Shown here one piece after another: positions 35,636-44,690 of a stretch of 64,000 nucleotides of DNA. Under the pieces are notes generated by a model, which saw only the letters and a program-made list of their open reading frames with translations, did no database searches and had not been told where the DNA came from. The stretch comes from Haloimpatiens sp042688525. GTDB taxonomy: Bacteria > Bacillota > Clostridia > Clostridiales > Clostridiaceae. The DNA lies in the NCBI RefSeq assembly GCF_042688525.2, contig NZ_JBHWAB010000001.1, forward strand, positions 3,162,001 to 3,226,000. The letters run 5' to 3'. Every line of letters begins with the position of its first letter. The first letter of the stretch is position 1. The position numbers and the translations under genes are program-made.

Positions 35636-36496
35636 TTAGTTTTTCTTATTACATTTATAATTTTTTGTGATATTTAATTTTTGTACTTGTATAGATATCT
35701 CTATTAAATATTCATTCTGTGATTTAGCTGAAAGATATCCTATAAGTTCATTCTCATAAGCATCTCCTATAATTTCATATCCACTCTTTTCTATAAAATT
35801 CATCAGCTTTTTATAAGAAATATGTGTTGTGTCATAACCTCCTATATGATTAATACATGCATAAATCCCCCTTGGTTTAACATTAGCATGATCATTTATA
35901 ATTTTACTGTTTAGCATAATAAAAATAGCCTTTATTTTATTAAACTTTCCTTTAAGTATATCTTCTTTTCTTATAATACCTCCAATAGAATTTCCATTAT
36001 CAAATTCCTCTTTATTTTTACATTCCTTAATAAACTCAATAATTTTTGCCATTATTTTTTTATAATCATCGCTCTTAACATTAGAAGTCAAAATATATCT
36101 AGGATTACACTGTATAAAATAAGGTTCCGTGTTAAATCGCTGATTTATAGCTTTTTCTAGCCTTAAGGATTTATTTTTTATTTTGCTACTAATATGTCTT
36201 AGCCTATCAATTTGCTTATTTATTAATTGACTTTTTTTCTTAAGTAACCCTACTAAACTTTCAATATCTTTATTACTTAGATATGACTTGATTTCTTTTA
36301 GTGGAACCCCTATTTCCTTTAAACTTATTAATGTATCTAATGCCTCAAATTGGCTCAAAGAATAATATCTGAAGTTATTTTCATCCTTATACACTGGAGA
36401 AAAAACACCAGATTTATCATAATAAATCAAAGTTTGCTTAGACACATTTGCTAACTTTGCAAATTCTCCTGTGGAAAAATACTCTTTCTCTTTCAT
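35636..36496 (-). CDS. MerR family regulator with GyrI-like effector domain
   Basis: 286 residues. N-terminal MerR helix-turn-helix (YFSTGEFAKLANVSKQTLIY ... FRYYSLSQFEALDTLISLKE), dimerising helix (about 80-115) and a C-terminal effector-binding domain (about 120-280; GGYDTTHISYKKLMNFIEKS, YLIEISIQV). This layout is that of BmrR/TipA-type multidrug sensors. It is divergent from a MATE exporter whose promoter has the overlong spacer of MerR-controlled genes. ATG chosen with AAAGGA upstream. Confidence 0.88.
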   Translation of the reverse strand: MKEKEYFSTGEFAKLANVSKQTLIYYDKSGVFSPVYKDENNFRYYSLSQFEALDTLISLKEIGVPLKEIKSYLSNKDIESLVGLLKKKSQLINKQIDRLRHISSKIKNKSLRLEKAINQRFNTEPYFIQCNPRYILTSNVKSDDYKKIMAKIIEFIKECKNKEEFDNGNSIGGIIRKEDILKGKFNKIKAIFIMLNSKIINDHANVKPRGIYACINHIGGYDTTHISYKKLMNFIEKSGYEIIGDAYENELIGYLSAKSQNEYLIEISIQVQKLNITKNYKCNKKN

Positions 36497-36521
36497 ATTT
36501 TCAATTCCTTTCAAAAAATTC

Positions 36522-36552
36522 TTGCCTATATAGTTACTATATATCCTATTAT
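36522..36552 (+). promoter_or_regulatory. MerR-type promoter of the MATE gene
   Basis: TTGCCT (-35, 36522-36527) and TATTAT (-10, 36547-36552) are 19 bases apart. The spacer holds the dyad TATATAGTTACTATATA (36528-36544 region). A 19-bp spacer with a central dyad is the classic MerR-activated promoter geometry. Confidence 0.7.
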
Positions 36553-36588
36553 TATATTAGTAAATATTTAAAGTAAGGAGGAGTATCT

Positions 36589-37914
36589 ATGGAAAATACA
36601 TTTTCTCAAAAAACATCATTTAAGGAATTCTTTAAATTTATTTATCCACCAATCTTATCTATGCTTTTTTTATCATTATATACAATCATGGATGGAGTAT
36701 TTGTATCTCGCAAAATTGGTTCTAATGCCTTAGCTAGTATTAACATTATACTTCCCATGATTAACCTGTTGTGTGGTATAGGTATTATGTTTGCAACTGG
36801 CGGTAGTGCTTTAATATCTATTTCATTGGGAAAAAATAATTTAAAAGAAGCTAATAATAGATTTACCATAATTCTTTTATTTTCTTTAATAATTGGGATT
36901 ATTTTTAGTGTTGTAGGACTTTTGTTTAATGAAAATTTATTTACTCTTTTAGGCGCTACAAAAACTTTAATGAATTATTGTAAGAGCTATGGAATAATTA
37001 TTTTAATATGTGCTCCATTTTACATACTTAAAACAGTTTTTGAGTATTTTACAAGAGTAGATGGTGCCTTTAACTTTAGTCTATTAGCTTCTTTATTAGG
37101 TGGTTTAATTGATTTGATACTTAATTATGTATTCATATATCAATTAAATTTAGGTATTAAAGGTGCTGCTTTATCAACCCTTATAGGCTCTGCTACTTCA
37201 ACTGTTTTATGCACCTTATATTTTATAAGTAAAAAATCTACATTAAAATACGTTAAGCCAACATTAGATTTAAGATTATTGAAAGCTACTATATATATTG
37301 GTTCATCTGAAATGGTAACTCAATTATCTTCTGCAATAACTACGTTGTTTTTTAATTATATAGCTCTTAAATATGCAGGTGAAAATGGAGTTGCAACAAT
37401 TACAATAATATTGTTTATTCAATTCGTAATGACATCAGTGTATTTAGGACATATTGCCGGTGTTTCACCTGTTATTAGTTTTAATTATGGTGCTAAAAAT
37501 TCAATGAAAATCAAGGAATATCATTTATACTCAAAAATTTTTATTATAATCTCCTCAATAATAATATTTATTTTGTGTTTTTCTTTATCTCCAATTATTG
37601 TTAAGATATTCATATCTGAAACAAGTATTGTATATAAACTAACATTAAATGGATTAAAAATTTTTGCATTTTCATTTTTAGCTTCAGGATTAAACATTTA
37701 TGCATCTGGGCTATTTACAGCTTTATCTAATGGAAAAATTTCAGCATTGCTTTCTTTTTCAAGAACTTTTTTATTTTGCATTATAGGTTTTTTGTCATTA
37801 CCCAACTTTTTTAAGTTGAATGGATTATGGTTAGTAGTTCCTTTTGCAGAATTTTGTTCCCTTTTTGTTTCATTATTTTTCTTAAAAAAATATAAAAAGG
37901 TTTATTTATATTAA
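36589..37914 (+). CDS. MATE family multidrug exporter (MepA-like)
   Basis: 441 residues with twelve predicted membrane helices in two six-helix halves. The N-terminal part 'YPPILSMLFLSLYTIMDGVFVSRKIG', spread over residues 19-45, and 'GSALISISLGKNN' are typical of MATE exporters driven by Na+ or H+. It belongs to the MepA-like branch. AAGGAGGAG precedes the ATG. It is divergent from the MerR regulator, which most likely activates it when the drug binds. A 58-bp palindrome follows the stop. Confidence 0.9.
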   Translation: MENTFSQKTSFKEFFKFIYPPILSMLFLSLYTIMDGVFVSRKIGSNALASINIILPMINLLCGIGIMFATGGSALISISLGKNNLKEANNRFTIILLFSLIIGIIFSVVGLLFNENLFTLLGATKTLMNYCKSYGIIILICAPFYILKTVFEYFTRVDGAFNFSLLASLLGGLIDLILNYVFIYQLNLGIKGAALSTLIGSATSTVLCTLYFISKKSTLKYVKPTLDLRLLKATIYIGSSEMVTQLSSAITTLFFNYIALKYAGENGVATITIILFIQFVMTSVYLGHIAGVSPVISFNYGAKNSMKIKEYHLYSKIFIIISSIIIFILCFSLSPIIVKIFISETSIVYKLTLNGLKIFAFSFLASGLNIYASGLFTALSNGKISALLSFSRTFLFCIIGFLSLPNFFKLNGLWLVVPFAEFCSLFVSLFFLKKYKKVYLY

Positions 37915-37923
37915 GTATATTAA

Positions 37924-37979
37924 GGGACGGTTCATTTATTTTTACTGCAAATTACAGCTTAAATTAATGAACCGTCCCC
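37924..37979. repeat. 58-bp palindrome, copy 9
   Basis: GGGACGGTTCATTTATTTTT ... AAATTAATGAACCGTCCCCC between the convergent MATE and HXXEE genes. Confidence 0.9.
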
Positions 37980-37995
37980 CAGTTTCATTTGCTTA

Positions 37996-38544
37996 TTATT
38001 TTTCCTGTACTTGTGAATATTTGTACAACCATTTAGACAAGGGCCCCATGAGTTTGTGAAGCGCTGGCATCAGAATAATAGTTAGTATAATTCCTAACAA
38101 GCACGCTAATAGAATTGTACTAACACCATAATGTAATATCTTCTCAGCGGTATATAAGAACCAAACACTAGGTAGTAAAAAAATAATTGATGTGATTACT
38201 CCTGGCACATAGTGTTTAAATCGTATGCATATCAACATATGAATAAAAACTAAATGTAAAGCAAACCCCAAAAAATCACCATACCAAAGAAAATAATTTT
38301 GAAAGATTACAGAAAATAAACTAATAAGTGAATGAAGCAAAAATACAATTTCTACTCCAATGGAAAAAGTTGGTGTATGACAGTTATGTACATAATTTAA
38401 GCCAAACGGCTGCCTTTTTGGGAAAGTTGTGTTAATCGCTTTTCTATAGCGATTACCCCATACTTTTGCCATAATAATTTCTTCGAAGTCATGAAGCATA
38501 AATATAATAGGAAGCATCCAGACAATAAAACTCATAGTATTCAT
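37996..38544 (-). CDS. HXXEE-domain membrane protein
   Basis: 182 residues with six hydrophobic segments. The signature H-x-x-E-E appears in IIFMLHDFEEIIMAK (His18-x2-Glu21-Glu22), and further conserved residues occur in NCHTPTFSIGVEI and HLVFIHM. The family is uncharacterised; the conserved polar residues inside membrane helices suggest a metal-dependent or transport activity. The ATG after GGGGGG is chosen. It is divergent from a TetR-type gene, which probably controls it. Confidence 0.82.
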   Translation of the reverse strand: MNTMSFIVWMLPIIFMLHDFEEIIMAKVWGNRYRKAINTTFPKRQPFGLNYVHNCHTPTFSIGVEIVFLLHSLISLFSVIFQNYFLWYGDFLGFALHLVFIHMLICIRFKHYVPGVITSIIFLLPSVWFLYTAEKILHYGVSTILLACLLGIILTIILMPALHKLMGPLSKWLYKYSQVQEK

Positions 38545-38561
38545 AAAATTCCCCCCTTTAA

Positions 38562-38579
38562 TTGACACATTTGTGTCGA
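38562..38579. promoter_or_regulatory. Probable TetR operator between HXXEE and TetR genes
   Basis: TTGACACATTTGTGTCGA contains the perfect dyad GACACA-TT-TGTGTC. It lies in the divergent intergenic region about 18 bases upstream of the HXXEE start and ~100 bases before the regulator start. Confidence 0.65.
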
Positions 38580-38677
38580 TTGACATTATCTATTATAATA
38601 TATGGAGAATCAAATTCAATAATTATGGTACAAAAGCTACAAATTAGAAGATTTGTGACGATAGAGGAGGAAACATT

Positions 38678-39253
38678 ATGCCCCATAAAAATAAAGGAAA
38701 TCCAGTATCTAATAAGTCAAAAATGTGGATGGAGAATGCTCTGTTAAAACTAATGCAAACGGAAAATTATGATGAAATTACAATACAAGAAATTACGGAT
38801 AATGCTGGGCTTTCAAGACGGACTTTTTATCGTAACTACTCCTCGAAGGATGAAATTATAGAAGGGTATTTTTACAAAATTTGGTGTGAATACGAATCAC
38901 TTATTCGGAAGCAACTAGACTTAACCTTGCCTAATGTTGCCAGAATATTTTTTACAGTGATGAAAAAGCATATCGATTTTTTATCACTCGTTAACCGTCA
39001 TAACTTACTTCCACTTTTTCTTTCAAAGGTTGATAAACTTTTGCCTCAAGCTTTTTATGAGGTAAAAGGTAAAAATATGCCTTTTTCCAAAGAAAGTATT
39101 CAGTACGCTTTGACATTCAGCACTGGCGGATTTATGTGTATCCTTATCCAGTGGCTAAATGACAGCGGGCAGAAATCTCCCAAACAAATGGCATCAATTG
39201 TAAAAGACATTATTTCAATGTGTAATTATTCGAATCCCATAAAAAAACAATAA
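38678..39253 (+). CDS. TetR/AcrR family regulator (TetR_C_33-like)
   Basis: 191 residues. Helix-turn-helix at about 16-62 ('WMENALLKLMQTENYDEITI' and 'NAGLSRRTFYRNYSSKDEII'). The C-terminal helical domain has the 'FSTGGFMCILIQWLNDSGQK' segment of regulators with a type-33 C-domain. AGAGGAGG lies before the ATG. It shares a 130-base divergent region and a GACACA dyad with the HXXEE gene. GC content is slightly higher than in its neighbours. Confidence 0.85.
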   Translation: MPHKNKGNPVSNKSKMWMENALLKLMQTENYDEITIQEITDNAGLSRRTFYRNYSSKDEIIEGYFYKIWCEYESLIRKQLDLTLPNVARIFFTVMKKHIDFLSLVNRHNLLPLFLSKVDKLLPQAFYEVKGKNMPFSKESIQYALTFSTGGFMCILIQWLNDSGQKSPKQMASIVKDIISMCNYSNPIKKQ

Positions 39254-39344
39254 ATCATGAAATTATCTTCAGTGAGGAATGACTCCTAACAATAAATATT
39301 TGAAAAAAGTGTGTTTCAAATTTAAGAAAAGCTTATTTATTTAA

Positions 39345-39601
39345 CTCAACTTTCGCAGGTGAAAAATAGCCGCTACGGTAAATGATATCTTGCTTAGAAA
39401 CCTTTCACTTCAGTAACAAGTTCTAAGCTTTACTCATATTGAAAAAAGATTTTTTAATTAATATTCCGTAGGAATCAGTAATTAAAAAATAACTTTTTTC
39501 AAATTCGTAAAGCTAAGAACTTGTAAACTTTGTTCAAATGTTTCTTACGCAAGATATCATTTCCCTTCGCTAAGAAGTGTTTTTTTACTGCGAAAGTTGA
39601 G
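39345..39601 (+). mobile_element. Long-hairpin element, copy H (intact)
   Basis: Best-preserved copy: 14-bp ends CTCAACTTTCGCAG / CTGCGAAAGTTGAG. Arms of about 125 bases each pair almost throughout. It is flanked by the perfect 8-bp direct repeat TTATTTAA (39337-39344 and 39602-39609). No open frame. Confidence 0.9.
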
Positions 39602-39613
39602 TTATTTAACAAA

Positions 39614-39646
39614 TTAAGGTGCTCTGAATTAAACAGAGCACCTTAA
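39614..39646 (-). terminator. Hairpin terminator
   Basis: AAGGTGCTCTG / CAGAGCACCTT perfect 11-bp stem with a 7-base loop. It is directly downstream of the minus-strand paralogue genes; only a weak T-rich tail follows. Confidence 0.6.
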
Positions 39647-39649
39647 TAA

Positions 39650-40135
39650 TTATTTCAATCCTTCAATATATTTCATATCAAATTCATCATTTAAAATTTT
39701 ATATGTCTTTTCAGCATCATCTTTATCTTTAACAGAAATAAGCTGTAAATCCTTATCACATATACTTAAACTTGCACATACGCTAATTTCTTTATCATTT
39801 TCAGTACTTATATCAACTGTATATTCATCACCACTTCCAAAATACACAGACCCTTTTTTATATTCTACAACTTTCATTTTCTCTAAATAAGATAAGAACT
39901 TATTGATTTTCTCTTTATCTTTACATGTAAATTTACCTTGATCTGTAATCTTCACTTTACCTGTAGTTATATCCATATTGAAACCATTTACTCTTATTGC
40001 ATTAAAATTACTTCCTTTATATTCACTCAATACCAAATCTCCTAAATATCCTCTTTTTGGGGATACAATGTACACAATACCTCCGACTATCAAAGCACAT
40101 ATAACAATAATAATAATTTTTTTTGAATTTTTCAT
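39650..40135 (-). CDS. Membrane-anchored small protein, paralogue 2 of 3
   Basis: 161 residues. N-terminal membrane helix, then YIVSPKRGYLGDLVLSEYKG and a domain with GKFTCKDKEKINKFLSYLEK. It is a tandem duplicate of the next gene (55 bases apart) and a relative of 35106-35573. It has a short insertion (FNMDITTGKVKITDQ) absent from the others. The same AAGGGGCTGATATC-ATG start region is present in each copy, so the duplicated unit included the ribosome binding site. Function unknown. Confidence 0.7.
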   Translation of the reverse strand: MKNSKKIIIIVICALIVGGIVYIVSPKRGYLGDLVLSEYKGSNFNAIRVNGFNMDITTGKVKITDQGKFTCKDKEKINKFLSYLEKMKVVEYKKGSVYFGSGDEYTVDISTENDKEISVCASLSICDKDLQLISVKDKDDAEKTYKILNDEFDMKYIEGLK

Positions 40136-40190
40136 GATATCAGCCCCTTATATTTGCTACAAAAATTCTACTCTATTAATACTATAATAA

Positions 40191-40655
40191 TTATTTCAAA
40201 CCTTCAATATATTTCATATCAAATTCATTGTTTAGCACTTTATATGTCCTCTCAAAACCATCTTTATCCTCAACATTAATAAGTTGTAAATTTTTTTCAC
40301 ATATAGTTAAATTTGCACACGTCCTAATTTCTTTATCATCTTCAGTATTTATATCAATTATATATATCCTTTTTTTAGAATATTCAAAACTTTCCTCGTA
40401 TTCCACAACTTTAACTTTATCTAAATAAGATAAAAACTTATTGATTTTATCTTTATTTTTACACGTAAAATCTCCGTTACCTTTGTGTGGAGTTTCACTA
40501 TTTATATTTACTCTTATTGAATTAAAATTACTTCCTTTATACTTACTTAATACCAAATCTCCTAAAAATCCTTTCTTTGGTAATATAATGTACATAATAC
40601 CTCCAACTATCAAAGCACATATAACAATAATAATAATTTTTTTTAAATTTTTCAT
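40191..40655 (-). CDS. Membrane-anchored small protein, paralogue 3 of 3
   Basis: 154 residues. MKNLKKIIIIVICALIVGGI membrane helix, YIILPKKGFLGDLVLSKYKG and an extracellular FTCKNKDKINKFLSYLDKVK domain. It differs from paralogue 2 mainly in the middle and has lost the conserved SGDEYxVDIS strand in part (KKRIYIIDIN). First gene of the tandem pair. Function unknown. Confidence 0.7.
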   Translation of the reverse strand: MKNLKKIIIIVICALIVGGIMYIILPKKGFLGDLVLSKYKGSNFNSIRVNINSETPHKGNGDFTCKNKDKINKFLSYLDKVKVVEYEESFEYSKKRIYIIDINTEDDKEIRTCANLTICEKNLQLINVEDKDGFERTYKVLNNEFDMKYIEGLK

Positions 40656-40708
40656 GATGTCAGCCCCTTCCTATTTTATCCTTATTTTACCACAACGCAG
40701 TAAAAATT

Positions 40709-40766
40709 GGGGGACGGTTCATTTATTTTTGCTGCAAATCACAGCTTAAATTAATGAACCGTCCCC
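40709..40766. repeat. 58-bp palindrome, copy 10
   Basis: GGGGGACGGTTCATTTATTT ... AAATTAATGAACCGTCCCC. It lies between the metallohydrolase gene end and the paralogue pair, 3 bases past the stop of the former. Confidence 0.9.
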
Positions 40767-40769
40767 TAT

Positions 40770-41969
40770 TTACCTACCGCCTGCACACTCGTTGCAAGGA
40801 TCTTTATGTCCTAACTTTATAGCTTCTTCCAAAGTTCCTTGTAAAACCTTTTTACTTCTTTTTAAAGTTTTGCAATTTCTATTAAAGTGATAAGATTTTC
40901 CATGCTGCGTAAAATACACTGTCTTTTTACTATTAGAATTTGTATTATTAGAACTTGTAGAGTTATTATTAGAGATTTTGTAATTATTGTTTGTAGCGTT
41001 GTCACCATATTTTTTTACTTGTGTTTTACTGCTTCTACTTTTATGTGAACTTCCAATTCCACTATATTTATAATCCCCTGTTTTCTTATCAAAAGTTATT
41101 TTAGTTCCATTACTTGTTGCAACAATAGTTCCACATTCATCTGTTCTATACACATGTATATTTTTAGATTTAAGCTTGTCCATTGTTGGTTTATGAGGAT
41201 GTCCATAATCATTGTCCTTACCACAGCTTATAACTGCATATTTAGGATTAACTTTAGCCAAGAAAGCATCTGTAGTAGATGAACTACTGCCGTGATGACC
41301 TACTTTTAAAACATCCGCACTAATATCTAATTGAGTTCTTAAAATTTCATCTTCACTTATATCTTCAGCATCGCCAGTAAATATAAAGCTGTTATTTCCA
41401 AATTTAAGTTTCATAACTATTGAATAATTATTTACATCCTTATATTCCGGGCTGTTTGGAGCTACTATTGTACATACTGCATCACCAAGTTTAAAATTAG
41501 AGCCAACTTTAGGTGTAGTAATTTTTTTACCCTTACTTTTTATAGCAGTTATTACATCTCTATATGTTCTAGTAGTAGAAGTTACTTTTGGCATATAAAT
41601 TGTGCCTACATCAAAATTTTTTATAGCAGCATCAAGACCTCCAATATGATCTTCATGAGGATGAGTACCAATGATGTAATCTAATTTTTTAACACCTTTT
41701 TTCTTTAAGTAACTTACAACTAAATCACTATCATCATTGTTTCCAGCATCAATTAACATATTAAAACCCTTTTGCTGTACTAAAATAGAATCAGCTTGTC
41801 CAACATCAATATAATGTACTTTCAACTCTCCATTAACTTCTGCATTTGAACTTAAATTATTTTCTGTTGTACTTTTTTGTGAACTACCTGCCGATCCACA
41901 ACCAACTAAAGAAATTATAAAAATTAACATTATAAATAAATTCAAAAAACGTTTTTTAACAATTTTCAT
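40770..41969 (-). CDS. Secreted MBL-fold lipoprotein, ComEC/Rec2 C-domain-like
   Basis: 399 residues. Signal peptide with lipobox (SLVGC, Cys24). The metallo-beta-lactamase domain (about 50-290) has VHYIDVGQADSILV, GTHPHEDHIGGLD (H103, H105, D107, H108), FTGDAED and the late histidines in VGHHGSSSS and YGHPH. The Ser/Asn/Thr-rich linker (about 300-350) leads to a small C-terminal module with YHFNRNCKTLKRSK...DPCNEC, common on secreted nucleases. The family resembles the nuclease-like domain of competence protein ComEC, so extracellular DNA or phosphodiester cleavage is likely. Confidence 0.88.
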   Translation of the reverse strand: MKIVKKRFLNLFIMLIFIISLVGCGSAGSSQKSTTENNLSSNAEVNGELKVHYIDVGQADSILVQQKGFNMLIDAGNNDDSDLVVSYLKKKGVKKLDYIIGTHPHEDHIGGLDAAIKNFDVGTIYMPKVTSTTRTYRDVITAIKSKGKKITTPKVGSNFKLGDAVCTIVAPNSPEYKDVNNYSIVMKLKFGNNSFIFTGDAEDISEDEILRTQLDISADVLKVGHHGSSSSTTDAFLAKVNPKYAVISCGKDNDYGHPHKPTMDKLKSKNIHVYRTDECGTIVATSNGTKITFDKKTGDYKYSGIGSSHKSRSSKTQVKKYGDNATNNNYKISNNNSTSSNNTNSNSKKTVYFTQHGKSYHFNRNCKTLKRSKKVLQGTLEEAIKLGHKDPCNECAGGR

Positions 41970-42056
41970 CTAAATGTTCCTCGCTTTCCCACCATATTTC
42001 TTCTTAAGTTTAGTACACAATAACTAAAAATTCAACAACTTTTGCACGACAAAATG

Positions 42057-42578
42057 CTAGCATCTATAGTGATCAAATGTGTACTTATTTCTTCTATAAA
42101 TAAAATTACATATATAATGTAGTGATGAAATATACTGTCTTCTTTCCTTTGTAATAGTAGGATTTTCTAATTCATTTTGTAAAGAAGTTAAATTATTCTT
42201 TATTGTTGGTATGTACTGTCTCATTGCTTTCTTTTTCTTAATTGCCATTGGAAAAATTGAAATAAATCCCATAGCAAATGTTACAAAAATTATAAATTCT
42301 ATAGTAAATCGAATAAAATCTATTTGAGGGTCCATTTTTGCCCAAACATAACTTACTATAACAACAACAGCTACAACAATTAAATATAATTTAGCGAAAA
42401 CACTCTTCTTATCATATTTATCATAATATTTATTGAATGGATCATTGTTTTCTAAAAGCTCGTACAAATATTCTTTATATGGACTATCTTCAATAGTTCT
42501 ATTTTTATTTTCTAAAGCTGCCTTAACTTCATTTGCTATTCCACATTTTAAATTTTCACTTAATTGCATAGAATCCAT
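42057..42578 (-). CDS. Two-helix membrane protein, unknown
   Basis: 173 residues. A cytoplasmic-looking N-terminus (about 1-60), two adjacent membrane helices (about 64-82 and 90-112), then a basic helical tail rich in KKKK, RRQYISSLHYICNFIYRRNK. No family recognised. AAGGAG lies inside the end of the upstream gene and the start is 6 bases after its stop, so the two are translationally coupled. Confidence 0.6.
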   Translation of the reverse strand: MDSMQLSENLKCGIANEVKAALENKNRTIEDSPYKEYLYELLENNDPFNKYYDKYDKKSVFAKLYLIVVAVVVIVSYVWAKMDPQIDFIRFTIEFIIFVTFAMGFISIFPMAIKKKKAMRQYIPTIKNNLTSLQNELENPTITKERRQYISSLHYICNFIYRRNKYTFDHYRC

Positions 42579-42584
42579 ATTTAA

Positions 42585-43667
42585 TTACTCCTTATTCTTT
42601 TCTTCTATATTCTTTTTTAACAATATTTTTTCTGTAAGCTTCTTGTGCTTTCTGTTATATGATGTATAAATCAAATATTCTGGTTCCTCATTACTTGGTA
42701 CAAGAAAATAAATATCTCCACTTGTCTTTTCCTCATTATCCAAAAATCCTGTTTTCAACTCATTAGGATCTGATATACTAAACCATCTGTATTCCTGTCC
42801 ATCCTTATCAACAAGTTTAAAAGTTACTGGACTATATTTCCTACCTTTTCCATCATTTCTTTGAAAACTTTGAAGTAACACATTTACCCTAAATAACTGA
42901 ATAGGATTGCTGTTACCGTATGTTGTATGTTCTGCTTCTTCTACTGTTATTCCTAAATTATTACATACAACCATTTCACCAATTGATGCTACTTTTTTAT
43001 TGTCCATTTGCACCTTAAATACTAAAGTTCCTAACAATGCAACTATTATTAATATTTCTACTAGTATAGGCATTCTTGCAAACTTACTAAAAACAAATGG
43101 AAGTTTTAAATTTTTTACTTTTCCTTTAGTTTTTAAAAATTCTCTTACATTATTAGTTTGGTGTTCACCTAACTTTTCTTTTGAAATATAATAACCATTT
43201 AAGTATTCAGTTTCTAATAAAAAATAATTATTTACCTCATACATATCAAGTTCATTGTATTTAATAACTTTTTTAACCCCTGTAATATTGTAAAATATAA
43301 CTAAAAATTCCTCACATAAATATAATTCATAAGTGCTTGTTTCAATTGAGTATGTACGTTCTGGCCTAGAATTCCACATGCACTTATCACTATTACCTGC
43401 AAAAACCAGCATAAAACACAAAGCACAAAGTATCCAAAATGTACAATTTTGATACCAAGCTACATGTTTGAAATACATTGATTTTGAATATACTACTGTT
43501 TTTAACAAACTTATTATAAAAATTGCTATTGTACCTAAAATTGCTCTTTTATATCTAATACGAGCTTTCCTATCTTTATAGCCATCTAGTAATTCTTCTT
43601 CTTTATACTTACAGTTAAGCCTATACATGCAGTTTCTCAATTGTTCATCTTGATTATTTATTTCCAA
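42585..43667 (-). CDS. Membrane protein with DUF4352-like external domain
   Basis: 360 residues. Cys-containing cytoplasmic N-terminus, two membrane helices (about 43-60 and 75-92), a PH-like stretch (about 110-180) and a third helix (about 200-222). The C-terminal beta domain (about 230-350) has 'LFRVNVLLQSFQRNDGKGRK...YSPVTFKLVDKDGQEYRW' and 'LVPSNEEPEYLIYTS', which resembles DUF4352/immunoprotective Ig-like domains. TTG start with AAAGGGGG upstream. First of a two-gene unit with the small two-helix protein. Role unknown. Confidence 0.6.
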   Translation of the reverse strand: MEINNQDEQLRNCMYRLNCKYKEEELLDGYKDRKARIRYKRAILGTIAIFIISLLKTVVYSKSMYFKHVAWYQNCTFWILCALCFMLVFAGNSDKCMWNSRPERTYSIETSTYELYLCEEFLVIFYNITGVKKVIKYNELDMYEVNNYFLLETEYLNGYYISKEKLGEHQTNNVREFLKTKGKVKNLKLPFVFSKFARMPILVEILIIVALLGTLVFKVQMDNKKVASIGEMVVCNNLGITVEEAEHTTYGNSNPIQLFRVNVLLQSFQRNDGKGRKYSPVTFKLVDKDGQEYRWFSISDPNELKTGFLDNEEKTSGDIYFLVPSNEEPEYLIYTSYNRKHKKLTEKILLKKNIEEKNKE

Positions 43668-44117
43668 ACCACATCCCCCTTTTGTTCATCAATTTTAGAA
43701 TTTCTATCTTATTTAAACAAGTTTTTATAATATTTAAACAAATTTTGATGATTTTTAAACATTTTTTAATGATTTTGACTTTAAAATAAGCTTTCCTCTC
43801 ATTTTTTAACTTACATCTACATTAATTTATATAATATATCATTATTTATCTCATTAGGCAAATTTTTCTTATTAATTACAAATAGTAATATTAATATAAT
43901 CACTTATGTCAAATGTATTCTCCATTTGTTTTTTATTCATTTCCCGCAACGACTGTATTTCATCTGCGAAAGTTGAGTTATTAATTCTAGACACTTATTG
44001 GCAAAAAAAATAACCAACCAAATGGTTGATTTAATAAAATTGAAATAAATATTTCGTAGTGAACGCCTTAGTAAACTATTGTAATATATTTAGGGATTAT
44101 TAAGAAATAACATTAGT
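43668..44117. other. Intergenic region with element fragment
   Basis: No gene. It begins with poly-pyrimidine/AT sequence upstream of the DUF4352-like gene, containing three close repeats of a TTTAAACA..TTTTGATGATTTT unit (about 43710-43775). It contains only the terminal ~40 bp of a long-hairpin element (43938-43977, CATTTCCCGCAACGACTG and CTGCGAAAGTTGAG), the rest being deleted. Confidence 0.5.
44010..44030 (-). terminator. Weak terminator
   Basis: Minus-strand CAACCATTTGGTTG stem followed by GTTATTTTTTTT. It would end the transcript of the small gene at 44118-44405. Confidence 0.45.
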
Positions 44118-44405
44118 CTAGCAAATATTTTTATTTTTATATCTGATTTTTTGCTTATTTTCTTTTACTTCTTTTAGTTTTTGTATCTTTTTTATATATA
44201 GTTCATCTGTAGATAATCTCATACATGCTACCATCATATAAAGTGACTTTGGAACTATCCTATTTTTAGTTAAGCTTATACATTTTTTTGCTGCTCCAAT
44301 ACTTTTAAAGTGACTGTGATTTTTATACTCTCCTTCTGAATTAATCACCACATATCCACGTCTGCCTTTTTTTACGTAGTAATTGTCATCATGCAAAATT
44401 ATCAT
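44118..44405 (-). CDS. Small basic protein, unknown
   Basis: 95 residues, strongly basic. N-terminal beta-like part 'HDDNYYVKKGRRGYVVINSE', then helices 'HFKSIGAAKKCISLTKNRIV' and a lysine-rich tail. No family recognised; fold suggestive of a small nucleic-acid-binding protein, but this is inference. AAAGGAGTG lies 7 bases before the ATG, and a terminator follows, so it is probably a real single gene. Confidence 0.55.
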   Translation of the reverse strand: MIILHDDNYYVKKGRRGYVVINSEGEYKNHSHFKSIGAAKKCISLTKNRIVPKSLYMMVACMRLSTDELYIKKIQKLKEVKENKQKIRYKNKNIC

Positions 44406-44690
44406 TCAATCACTCCTTTGATTATCTAATACTATTATATGCAATACCACCATAATAAGATTCCCAATAAAGTAATTAAGCTAATTTTAAGTTCCCTTGT
44501 CATAAAATGGCTGATTATATTTTGTTATATGTACGTATTGTTAAACGCCTAGTAACAAAGAATAATCGTAAGAATTTAATTTATAAGCAAAATATAATAT
44601 GATTTATTCAAAATAATAAAGTTATGGTAAAAACAGTTGAAAATCTATAAAACAAAATACACAAATTCCAATAATTTAAAAAGGGAGCTG

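Noticed and set aside
38562..38747. 61-codon plus-strand frame overlapping the TetR gene start
   Set aside because: It lies over the operator and the start of the clear TetR gene in another frame, with no ribosome binding site.
44118..44405. Small basic protein as a phage or toxin gene
   Set aside because: No family signature, and no phage or antitoxin-like neighbour; left as unknown.
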